NCBI GenBank assembly: GCA_037962975.1
Contig: CM075675.1
Location: 43,942,501-44,006,500 of the forward strand
Direction: 5' to 3'
DNA: 64,000 nt
DNA from: Clitoria ternatea
Taxonomy: Eukaryota > Streptophyta > Magnoliopsida > Fabales > Fabaceae
The notes beneath the pieces were generated by a model, which saw nothing but the letters and a program-made list of their open reading frames with translations, made no database searches and was not told the DNA's origin. A program made the translations under genes and the position numbers. Below, one piece after another: positions 43,890 through 53,144 of the stretch. Position 1 is the first letter of the stretch; every line of letters begins with the position of its first letter.

Positions 43890-45194
43890 TTATGTCATGG
43901 ATGGAATACAATGGAATCGACATGAAGTCGATGTTGATGAAATTTTTGCATTCAAAGTAGCTTTTGATATTATAAATGAAGATAAGAATCATAAGCCAAA
44001 ATCTATTAAGAAATGTGCACAAAGAAATGATTGGCCAATGTGGAAAGATACAATACAAAAAGAGTTAAACTCACTTGTAAAATGAAAAGTTTTTGGACCT
44101 GTAGTCCAAACACCTGAAGGTGTAAAAATAGTTGGGTACAAAATGGATCTTTATGTGAAAAAGAAATGAAAATGGTGAAATTGTACAATATAAAGTAAGG
44201 CTTGTTGCACAAGGCTTCTCACAAAGACCTGGTATTGATTTTAATGAAACATATTCACTGGTGATTGATGCAAGTACTTTTCGATACTTGATTAGTTTAG
44301 CAATTCGTGAAAAACTTGATTTACGCCTAATGGATGTTGTTGCAGCATATTTATATGGCTCACTTGAAAATGACATCTATGTGAAACTCCCCGAGGGATT
44401 TAATTTGCCTGAAGCAAAATGACATATATATGAAACTCCCTGAAGGATTTAATTTGCCTGAAGCAAAATGACATCTATATGAAACTCCCTGAAGGATTTA
44501 ATTTGCTTGAAGCATACAAGATAAATTCTCGAGAAAATTATTCAATTAAATTGAATAAATCCCTTTACGGATTAAAGCAATCTGGGTGCATGTGGTACAA
44601 TTGTCTTACTGAATATTTATTGAAAGAAGGATATAAAAATGACCCGATTTGTCCATGCATTTTTATGAAAAGATTCGGGAAAGAGTTTGTTATAATTGCT
44701 ATATATGTAGATGATTTAAACATCATCGGAACTCCTGAAGAGCTATCAAAGGCTGTAAATTGCTTAAAAAGGGAATTTGAGATGAAAGACTTGGGAAAAA
44801 TAAAGTTTTGTCTTGGATTATAATTAGAATATTTAAAGGAATAAATTTCGATGCACCAAAAGGCTTATACAGAAAAGGTGCTAAAGCGATTCTATATGGA
44901 CAAATCACACCCATTGAGCAGTCTAATGGTTGTAAGGTCACTTGAAGTGAGCAAAGATCCTTTTCGACCTAAGGAGAAAAGTGAAGAACTACTTGGTCCT
45001 GAAGTACCATATCTCAGTGCAATTGGTGTACTAATGTATCTTGCTAGTCATACACGACCTGATATATCATTTGTTGTCAATTTGTTAACAAGACATAGTT
45101 CTTTACCTATAAAAAGGCATTAGAATGAGATTAAACACATATTTTGCTACTTTAGAGGTACAATGGACATGGGTTTATTTTTCCCATATGTATC
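43890..45194 (+). pseudogene. Copia reverse transcriptase
   Basis: RT begins near 43990 (NDWPMWKDTIQKELNSL) and continues, after a frameshift, with VRLVAQGFSQRPGIDFNETY and LMDVVAAYLYGSL. A 49-bp triplication (44371-44517) then breaks the frame. The next block has LNKSLYGLKQSGCMWY and the catalytic box IAIYVDDLNIIG. 44851-45123 continues with YLSAIGVLMYLASHTRPDIS. The RT-RNase H connection stops at 45194, where the solo LTR is inserted. Confidence 0.85.
44371..44517 (+). repeat. 49-bp tandem triplication in the RT coding region
   Basis: Units begin TGACATCTATGTGAAACTCC at 44371, 44420 and 44469 and run to GAAGCAAAA or GAAGCATAC. They are about 90% identical or better. Because 49 is not divisible by 3, the extra copies shift the frame. 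Confidence 0.9.
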
Positions 45195-46229
45195 CAAGGT
45201 GTCGCGACTGGGATCGCAATGACGCGACCGACCCTTCGAAAAGATGAAACAAACAAAAACAGGGAGTCGCCACCAACGTTTTTATCCATAGGAAAAACAT
45301 TGGAAAAAAACTTTAACAAGACACTGGTTAAAAAGAGTGAGATTTGAATTCGGGAGTCGGTTACGAGTAGGGAAGGTATCAGCACCCTACATCGCCTGTT
45401 AAAAACAGTACCAAGATTGAAAATGCGCAACATGAATAGCCTTATAAGGGATGTATTATTTCTTCCTTTTTATTATTGCATTTTTTTATTTATTTAAAAA
45501 ACGGAAGGAGCGGGATGAGCAAACGAATGTCGAAGCAAGGTCAACGGGACGTCTCGTTCGAATTAACCTCGATTTCATTATAAGAAGGGAAGGGAGAGGA
45601 TGCTAACAAGGCGTCGCGTCTAAATTAGTCATCCTTTAATCAAAATACGGGGATAAGAACGAGAAGGGGATAAACGTGACGTCTCGTCCTAAGTATCCCC
45701 TTCCTTATGAATCATGGTGATGGTCAACCAAAAATGGGGGAAAATCAATAAGACGTCACGTCTAAATTGACTTCCATGGAAGTGATTAAAACGGAACAAC
45801 TGTATAAATGTAAAAATAAAAGGAAAGATGGGCCCGACAGTAGTTAAATCCTGCTCCTACGTATTCTCGAATGGTCGAGAAATCAGGGTTACATAGTTCT
45901 TGATAAAGGGTATGTAAGTGAAGCTAGATATTTAGTGGTGAGTAGACTTTACGAAAAAAAGGACACACAAGGCGAAGTTCTCCGCACGTGTATGGGCTTC
46001 AGAGATAGTGTAGGCAGAAGTACATCTGCACGACTCCGGCTAAGACAAAATTTACAGTGATCAAAATAAAATGTGAGAAATACTTGTTTTTTTTATTATT
46101 ACGAATCTAGGTGAGGGAAAATTCAACAACAGAAGCTAAATTAACTGGGAAAGCAGATTCAGCAGAAACTATAAACTTGATGAAAGAAATGGACCAAACA
46201 GTATGAAATAAGCTAAAATGATAGAGGTG

Positions 46230-46560
46230 AAGAAAGATCGTAACCGGTGTAGAGTGGACCTGGGAGGAACCGGACTGTACGTTGGAGCCGGCGTGGAATA
46301 AGCTCTGATAGACAATCTACTAGTTTGAGCCGGTGTGGGCTGAAACAGCAGCGTGACTGGCAGAAAACTGGACTGGTGTGGCTATAACCGAATTACAGTG
46401 TGGAGCCGGAGTAGGACTCAGTGGTGAAAATGTATTTTGATGAAGAAACGGTGTAGGATTCAGTGGTGTTGAGCAATATAGGGTTTGGATGGAGTTTAGA
46501 GTGACAAGGAGGTTCTGAGGTCCAACAAACAAGAACGGGACTGGTGCTTCTGTTTCGAAG
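46230..46560. repeat. CCGGTGT-rich degenerate repeat
   Basis: Variants of GAGCCGGTGTGG recur roughly every 30-45 bp (about 46243, 46268, 46285, 46327, 46400 and 46450). The same kind of motif returns at 49862-50060 near the other end of this LTR. Confidence 0.6.
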
Positions 46561-46915
46561 AAAACAAGAGAATGCGGGTTGGGGACAGGTTTTTTGACTT
46601 CGGATTCAGGACACCGGAGTAAATTTTACTAGGGGTTCAGGGATTCAAGATGCGGACCCCTATGCCTCTTCAGTTGAGGCATTTATAGAGGATTCTAGGT
46701 GCTGGCTGAGTGCTTGGACAGCTCAAGCCTCCACTCACCCATGCGCACAGTGGAGCCAACCTGACCACTAACAGGTTATGGGGAGCAGCGGCTGGTGGGG
46801 AATTTTTAATTATTTCCACTTCCGCCTCCTCTTTGCCACTCCCAGGATTTGAGGGTTGGTTCAGATGTGCGATTCCAAGTCAGCATAGGCAACTGGACTT
46901 ACCACTCCGATGTAA

Positions 46916-48074
46916 TGTAACATTCTTAGTATTTTGATAAAAATTAAGAGAGTGGAAAATATTAGCCAATGTTTTAGAGACTTATTTAATGTTTGATCTG
47001 CCTTGACTGAGGTCAAGGAATCCAGTGTTGGGCCGGTCTCAATCGCGAGGATCAAACGGTGTTGAAGATCGGTTGTGCTGGGAAGAACGGACAAGGACGT
47101 GCTGTCCTGTGACTGACGCTCATCCGGTGTGCCTGAAGTGGTTTTGGATTAACCGGTGTAAGGGGAACGTCTAACTCGAAATCATAGTCTGGGTCAACCT
47201 CTTGTAATGGCTGGGACAATCGGATGTGCATAAAAAGATGTAAGGACGGATGAAGTATCTGACCTCTCAAGCGATTAGCTCAGATTACCGATGTATGGAC
47301 ACTACGCCTGGACACCGGTTGTCCGGTATCCAGCTCGGATCGATACTCTTGTGAAGTATTGGTCAGTTTCGAATAATTAAGCATTGCGAAAGCAAATCAG
47401 AGTAGGATCCCAATGTGATGAAATTTGATTAAAAGCTTTTAATGGGAACGTAAATGAAATGGGGAGAAAAGGCTGTTTTTCCCCTGAGTTCTATATAAAA
47501 GGAAATCACCTCTCTCCCCTCTTCATTATTTACGAACTTCTCCTTCTCTTGATCTGTTCCTTCTTCTTCTACCTCCTCGCTTGTCGCTAAATTGCATACG
47601 CTGGGGGAGGACTCCGTTTGCGTTAAAGCTTCAATCGAATCTCGTTCCTGTGATCGTGGCCTCAAGGTGAGTCCACTGATCTGTTTTATTGTGGCTCCTC
47701 ATTCCCTTTCGTTTCTCTGGTAGCTAAGGGCCATGCATGGCTATATTCGAGCCCGTTCTTCACTCCTTAGGTGAGTGTGAGCTCAAATGGGGCCTAAGTT
47801 GAGGGGTTGAATTAATGGGTGTTGCATTCTGACCCGTAGGTGGTAGATTAGACGGTGAAAGGCTGGGTGACGGACCTGAGACTGCGAATCCAGTACTCAG
47901 AGGAAGGGATCGACACCGAGAGCAGATCATCGAAGCGTGGAATCGAGGTAAGGGGTGTTCGGGTTATGATTAATTAGAATAGGATCTGTCTCCTATCCAA
48001 GTCAACGAACAACACGAGTAAGGTCAGAGTGTGTTCTCGAATATTGTGGTGTAGCTATGTTGTGCATGTATGAC

Positions 48075-48118
<44 letters not shown>

Positions 48119-49842
48119 CAGCTGAAGATCGGGTGTGTAGTGGAGTTAACCTTGTCATGAGCTTGATGTATTTAATGCTGAGAGATTGTGGATCATTTAT
48201 GTTTAGATGTATGTGTGTATACTTTGCAGTGGCATGAAATACGTAATGCTTGAGATAATCAGTAGGTTATATTGAAGGGCTTGACGAGTCGGTCGCCCCA
48301 CACTGTGTGCACTGGTCAGTTTCTAACAGTTGTAAGTGATAATCAGAATGATATGTTTATGTGTATATGATTGAATGTGATTATGTGGTGGAGGACGACC
48401 AACGGTATGAATTACCCTGTTTTGGCTTCAGTGGTCAAGTCGGACCCAGTTAAGCTACTCAGAGGTCTTTGACCCAGTGGTTGAAAGGGGAGCCAAGTCG
48501 GGCTCGGTGAACCAAGTCGGGTTCACGGGATGTCAAGTCGGACTCCCAGCTAAAGGTCGATCCTTTTTAGTATCCGGATACTAGGTGTCAAACTTTATAT
48601 GAGAGTCAGTTGTGATAATTGATGAATGATTGGTTGTAATGTGCATGATTGCTGAGTGACATCTGTTACATTTACCGATTAAAATTATTAATAATGCCGG
48701 TGACTTATGTTATGTTTCCGAGTGTGATTTGTAAAGTCATGAGAATGTGGTGGGACGGAGCTTATCTACAATTATAACTTGTTGATTTTGTTCTATATTA
48801 ATTATGATGCCAAACACTCACCCTTGTTGCTGTTTTCAATTTAGTAACCAGTGACAGGGAGGAAGCCGGAGCCATGGAGTCGCGCCAAGGGGGAGATCGA
48901 TGCCAAGGCCCGAATGATTTTGAGTAGTTGTTGAATATAATTATGTATAAGGAATTTTCCGAGCGTGTAATGCTGACTTAAATTACACCTAGTATGAAAT
49001 GACATTGTGTTGTGCTTAGTTTATGTTTTCACGAGTTTGCCGTGGCAGAATCTTACCGAGCGAGACTTGCCGAGTCGATTCATCCATGGGTGAGCGAGGG
49101 CTCGCCAACTTAATATTGGCCTTACCACCAAGTGAAGTTTTCCACCCGTGTCCGAGTGAGATGGGTTGGGAGAGAGCTCCGAGTGATGAGGATTTGGAGG
49201 TGTCCGAGTGAAAATCCGAGCTCCCCTCGAGGAAAGTAAGAGTAGGGTATTCACCGAGTGAAGGCATTCGGAGAGGCTACAACCGAGTGGTGAAGGTTAA
49301 ATTATTGACGAGAGAGTAGGGACCGAGCGAAATTGTCGGGGTGAAGAGTAGTAAAGAGCCAAGTGAGGGATGTACGAGTAGCTGGAGGATGAGTGTTTCC
49401 CGAGTGAAACCTTGAGCCGAGTAAAACATTTTGCCGAGTGAAATTCCATGTGGGTCCACGTGTGCGTTTGTGCACCCAGTCTCTGGGTGTGGCATTCGCT
49501 CAAGCGTCTCGCTGCCTCGCTTAGGAATAAAATGTGTCTCTCGCTCAAGCGGATTTGGCTTCGCTTCAGCAAAGACTTTTAATCTCGCTCAAGCGAATCC
49601 GGTTTCGCTCAAGCGAGTGGGCCTTAACTTCATATTCCTCTTCTTACGTACTTTAAATTAAAATCCCTTTTCTTATTTTATTTAATTAATTAGATTGCTA
49701 CTGTTTATTACTTTAAATGCGTGTATTGAAAATAGATGGCATTTTGAAACGAGGCTTGATTAATTATTTGTAAACGTAAAAAATTTATTGTAAAGTTGAT
49801 TAAATGAATATAAAAATATATAAAATGACTTAGGATGTTACA
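46916..49842 (+). mobile_element. Solo LTR (TGTAACATTC family), nested
   Basis: TGTAA at 46911-46915 and 49843-49847 flanks a 2927-bp insert that starts TGTAACATTCTTAG and ends CTTAGGATGTTACA. A TATA box CTATATAAAAGG lies at 47492-47503 on the plus strand, followed by a pyrimidine-rich leader. The 3' half (49040-49450) has dense CCGAGTG motifs. It is thus the same family as 22120-25106, in opposite orientation. A CCGGT-rich block (about 46990-47340) may be a further nested LTR. An (AT)n run lies at 48076-48114. Confidence 0.8.
48076..48114. repeat. (TA)n microsatellite
   Basis: About 19 uninterrupted TA units, within the nested solo LTR. Confidence 0.95.
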
Positions 49843-50101
49843 TGTAAGGTCCATGACATCAGATAACAGGGATACCGGTTCAACGAATGATTTTAATGAT
49901 TAGGCCGGTGTGATCCCTTCAATAGCCTGGACCGGTGTTCTCTTGTTAGATACCGACTGATGTAATCTGGCCATCAAACGACGTCCCATTTTAGCAGCTC
50001 AGACCGGTGTTCTTTCAGCCTTAGACCGGTGTTCTTTCGTTTGCTTGTTAAACGGTGTCAATTTGATGTAATCATTGGCCGGACCGAAATAGGTGTTCAC
50101 A

Positions 50102-50640
50102 CAAGGCAAACCTAATTGGTTATGCAGATGCGGGGTATTTGTATGATCCTTATAATGGTCGATCACAAACATGATATTTGTTTACATGTGGTGGTACAGC
50201 AATTTCATGGAGATCCATAAAATAAACAATCACAACAACATCATCTAATCATGCTAAAATTTTAGCATTACATGAAGTAAGCCGGGAATGTGTTTGGTTG
50301 AGATCTATGATTCAACATATTCAAGAAACATGTGGCTTGCATGCTGGAAAATTACCACCAACAATCTTATGTGAAGATAATGCAGCTTGTATTTCTTAGT
50401 TAAATGAGGGTTATATCAAAGGAGATAGGACAAAACATATTTCACTAAAATTTTTCTTTACTAATGATCTTATAAAGAATGGTGAAATAAATGTCCAGCA
50501 AGTCCGATCATGTGAGAATCTAGCAGATATCTTTACAAAATCATTACCGACCAAAGTCTTCGAGCAACTAGTACAGAAGATTGGTCTTTGGCGGCTTAGA
50601 CATGGATGTTCTAATGAGGGGGAGAATTAAATACTTGTAC
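50102..50640 (+). pseudogene. Copia RNase H (C-terminal part)
   Basis: After the solo LTR the frame resumes with NLIGYADAGYLYDPYNGRSQ, then AKILALHEVSRECVWLRSMI, ILCEDNAACI and GDRTKHISLKFFFTNDLI. It ends with VRSCENLADIFTKSLPT and a stop near 50630. The catalytic Asp (YADAG) and Glu (LHEVSRE) regions are present. Two stops interrupt it. Confidence 0.85.
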
Positions 50641-50769
50641 ATTTAATTATTTATTTACTTTGTAAAGAATGTTGTACTCTTTTTCCTTCACTAGGTTTAT
50701 ATCCCACTGGGTTTTTCCTGGTAAGATTTTAACGAGGTACATTCTAAAATATGGATATCCAAGGGGAAA
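50641..50769 (+). promoter_or_regulatory. Copia 3' untranslated region and polypurine tract
   Basis: TGTACTCTTTTTCCTTCACT, then ATCCCACTGGGTTTTTCCTG and TTTTAACGAGGT (50672-50740) closely match the region after the gypsy integrase stops (18390-18455 and 29300-29360, minus strand). The polypurine tract TCCAAGGGGAAA (50758-50769) abuts the 3' LTR. Confidence 0.7.
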
Positions 50770-50947
50770 TATTATGAATATTTTATTCATTATGGTTGTC
50801 CAATTTTCCTATAAATAGGACCCGATAGCAAGCATATTGGGTGCCTTCTTGAACTTCTTCATTTCTTCAAATCTCCTCTCTAATTGCTCTCTTCTACTCT
50901 CTATTTTCATTTATCTTCCTCTTTAATTTTGTTTTAATTTCATAACA
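50770..50947 (+). repeat. Copia 3' LTR
   Basis: 178 bp, near-identical to 40132-40309, with the same TATTATG start and ATAACA end and the same TATA palindrome. Followed by target duplication GGGCT. Confidence 0.9.
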
Positions 50948-50952
50948 GGGCT

Positions 50953-51710
50953 ACATATTTTGAATTCTTGGGGAAAAGAATTTTGTAAATGTAAAAGGTA
51001 TTGTTAACTAGTATTCTAAGTCTACTGTTTAAAAAATAAAAAAGAAAATTTTATTAGAAATTGGATTAAAATTGCTTAAAAATTAGGGGTGGTAAAAATT
51101 AACAATACTTCATCGAAGACCAAAATAGAAGTATTATGCAATTGGGAAATATTCTCAACCCAACAAAAGACAATAGTTGGTCGTGTTTATTTCGTAGAAA
51201 AATGAAAACTATTTTTGAAAAGTTAAAAAATAGAAAAGTGTTTGTTTACAAAATATTTCAAAAAAACTTATAGAAACCGAAAACTAGGTTTTCTATTTCT
51301 TTAAGAAAAATAGAGAAGTCTTTAAAAAAGTTTTTTAAAAAAACTGAAAAGTGGAAAAAATTTTCAAGAATTTTTCTATTTATTCTGGGAAATGAAAATT
51401 TCAAAAAAACAAACAGAAAACTTTTACCAGAAAACTAAAATTAAAAGTTTATTGAGTTAGTTTATTTAAGCTTATTTTAAAAGATAAATATTTTTTAATT
51501 AAAAAATATTTATTTTAAAATTTTATGTGTTTGTTTAAAATTTTTAAAAATAAACAAAAAAAAAATAAACAAATTTCTAAACAAACTCTGATTTATTTAT
51601 TAAAAAAATACTTATAAAAAATATTTTTTAAAAAACACTTAAAAATAAGTTTATACTCTCTTTGAAAGAAACTTCGCCTAAAGGAGCTATGTGCAACATC
51701 AATAGTTGCC
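50953..51710. other. A-rich low-complexity DNA, no gene
   Basis: Long A and T runs with GAAAA/TTTTC variants; open frames are absent or meaningless. I see no terminal repeats. Confidence 0.6.
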
Positions 51711-52010
51711 CTACTTGCTGGTTAATTGTTGGCGAGCCTCTGAAACATAAAGACTAACAAATCCATGCTCAGAACTATCAATCAACTGGGAACCTGCAAT
51801 ACAAAACAAAAGAAATCTGAAAACAAAACCCAAGAAACATTAAACATGAGAAAGTGGTAAGGTACATGCATCACTGTTGTGGGAAGAAGGCATAACATAT
51901 CTCCAAGCTTCTTGGCAATGAAAATATCAATAGCAACAAAGTGGCACTTAGCATGACCATGCTACCCGGTCGTGGAAGTCGAAACTTGTAACACAGACCC
52001 TTTCACAATT
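51711..52010 (-). pseudogene. eIF5A pseudogene fragment with intron
   Basis: On the minus strand, about 51855-52010 encodes VSTSTTG, a TAG stop, then HGHAKCHFVAIDIFIAKKLG. This is the core of translation factor eIF5A, where the family has STSKTGK-HGHAKCHFVGIDIF. The stop stands exactly at the lysine that is hypusinated in eIF5A. An intron-like gap with TTGCAG at its 3' end leads to 51711-51793, which encodes SQLIDSSEHGFVSLY (family: YQLIDISEDGFVSLL) and then a stop. The N-terminal and C-terminal parts are missing here. Retention of the gap suggests a duplicated gene and not a retrocopy. Confidence 0.8.
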
Positions 52011-52368
52011 AACCAAAAATAAATAAATCCCAACACACACAAGCAAAACCAATTAATACCAATTCTTCATATTAAGACATACATCCTATAAAATACAAAT
52101 TTTTGTATATTTTAAAAAAACATGATACTAAATAAAACACATAAACCCTAATAATTTGAGCCCTTTTGGTTTTTTACATGGTTGGTCAAATAGTTTTATA
52201 GTCAAACAGAGTTTTAATTGTCTCGAACGACACCTTTAAATTTTTTAATTTCCCTGACTATGTTTATCCAAATTAAAACCAAACATAAGAAGGGAAAAAC
52301 ATTAAAATCTGGAGGATTATTGATTGATTGATGAGTTGAATAAAAAGGACCCTGATGCAACACACATG

Positions 52369-52638
52369 ATACTGAACTGTCTTCGGCCACTTCACGAATC
52401 GAATAAGGTCTCTCTTCGGTGGAGGCAACGCACCGCCGATTCCGAACCGCTTCCAACAACGGATTCACAACCTCCTGAGATTGCAAAAAAAAAAAAAGAA
52501 AAAAGAAAAAATCAAAAACAACACAAATGAATTAAATTCGAATCGCGAAAGCCTCATTGAATTGTAAACAGTTAGTTACTTAGGTACAGGCTTCTTCTTG
52601 GATATTGGTACCGTAGCTTTTCCACCTAGCTTGGGAGC
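52369..52638 (-). pseudogene. Ribosomal protein eL8 (RPL7a) pseudogene fragment
   Basis: On the minus strand, 52588-52638 encodes APKLGGKATVPISKKKP, like the RPL7a N-terminus, with a GT donor directly after it. An intron of about 113 bp ends in TCTCAG. 52369-52474 then encodes EVVNPLLE and, after a small deletion that shifts the frame, RFGIGGALPPPKRDLIRFVK then WPKTVQ. In RPL7a the order is the same (KKKPEKVTNPLFEKR...FGIGGALPPKRDLTRFVKWPK). Similarity ends after VQY. A TTAG precedes GCTCCC where the ATG or a splice acceptor would be. It is dead, but unspliced. Confidence 0.8.
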
Positions 52639-52769
52639 CTAAGCAATCAAACACGACAATTAGAGGAAATGATTCGAAGGCGAAGAATCAAACATCAAAA
52701 TTCACATAAAATGTAACAATAAATTCGATATATGCATATGAAAATGAAAGACGAGGTGAGCATAGGTTT

Positions 52770-52860
52770 TGGAGGCTTCAGTATCCTCTGTTTCAACTTC
52801 TTCTGCTACCTTCTTCCTGGCGGTGAGAATGAAAATACCTTTAAATGAAAAAATCTGATC
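52770..52860 (-). other. Possible exon remnant upstream of the RPL7a fragment
   Basis: On the minus strand this reads ARKKVAEEVETEDTEASKTY. The ASKTY end resembles the eIF5A N-terminus (…ASKTYPQQAG). If so, the RPL7a piece separates two eIF5A pieces. The match is only five residues, so this is weak. Confidence 0.25.
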
Positions 52861-53144
52861 CAACGATCCCTAATTTAAAAGCTTAGAAATTGTTACTTAG
52901 ATAATATATAATAATAAATATTGATTTTAATTTCAATTCTAATTCCATAACGGACACTTATTTGAAGAAGTCGTTAAATGGAAATGATTGAAAGAAACAT
53001 GCAAATAGATCCAGGGGTGAGTTACGTGGTCGTGTCTTGAAAGCATGCCACGTAGGTGTAGGTGGCAGTGGCAGACACGAAGACGAAGGTTGTTTTGTTT
53101 CCTTAGAATAGAGAATAGTATGCGTGTTAATATGTTATGTGAAG
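52861..53144 (+). promoter_or_regulatory. Upstream region of the CSC1-like gene
   Basis: About 280 bp lie between the pseudogene region and the ATG at 53145. It includes AT-rich sequence (52880-52950) and a GC-richer part with GCCACGTAGG (53047-53056), an ACGT-core motif of the kind bound by plant bZIP factors. No single TATA box is decisive. An earlier in-frame ATG at 53124 is less likely as the start, because homologues begin close to the first membrane helix. Confidence 0.4.

Larger units (their letters stand above)
45200..50101. mobile_element. Solo LTR (TGTCGCGAC...TTCACA) in copia RNase H, itself interrupted
   Basis: CAAGG at 45195-45199 and 50102-50106 flanks an insert starting TGTCGCGACTGGGATCGC and ending GGTGTTCACA. 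Its removal rejoins the copia frame at MGLFFPYV and NLIGYADAGY. Its own length without the nested insert (46916-49842) is about 2 kb. The motif GGGAGTCGCCACC and the GACGTCTCGT repeats (45540-45770) recall large LTRs of Ogre-like elements, which is from memory and not certain. No protein domains. Confidence 0.75.
40132..50947 (+). mobile_element. Ty1/copia retrotransposon, both LTRs
   Basis: The 178-bp LTRs at 40132-40309 and 50770-50947 are near-identical and flanked by GGGCT (40127-40131 and 50948-50952). Coding order on the plus strand is zinc knuckle, protease/GAG-pre-integrase, integrase, RT and RNase H, that is, copia order. A polypurine tract TCCAAGGGGAAA directly precedes the 3' LTR. 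Most of gag is missing, and many frameshifts and a 4.9-kb solo-LTR insertion (45200-50101) inactivate it. Both LTRs begin TA, not TG. Confidence 0.9.

Noticed and set aside
49016..49661. Overlapping ORFs in the CCGAGTG-rich stretch
   Set aside because: They are a consequence of short GC-rich repeated motifs, and no frame is shared with the related LTR.
53124..53144. Upstream ATG of the CSC1-like gene
   Set aside because: It is in frame but adds seven residues not expected in the family. The ATG at 53145 matches the usual start just before the first membrane helix. It cannot be excluded without transcripts.
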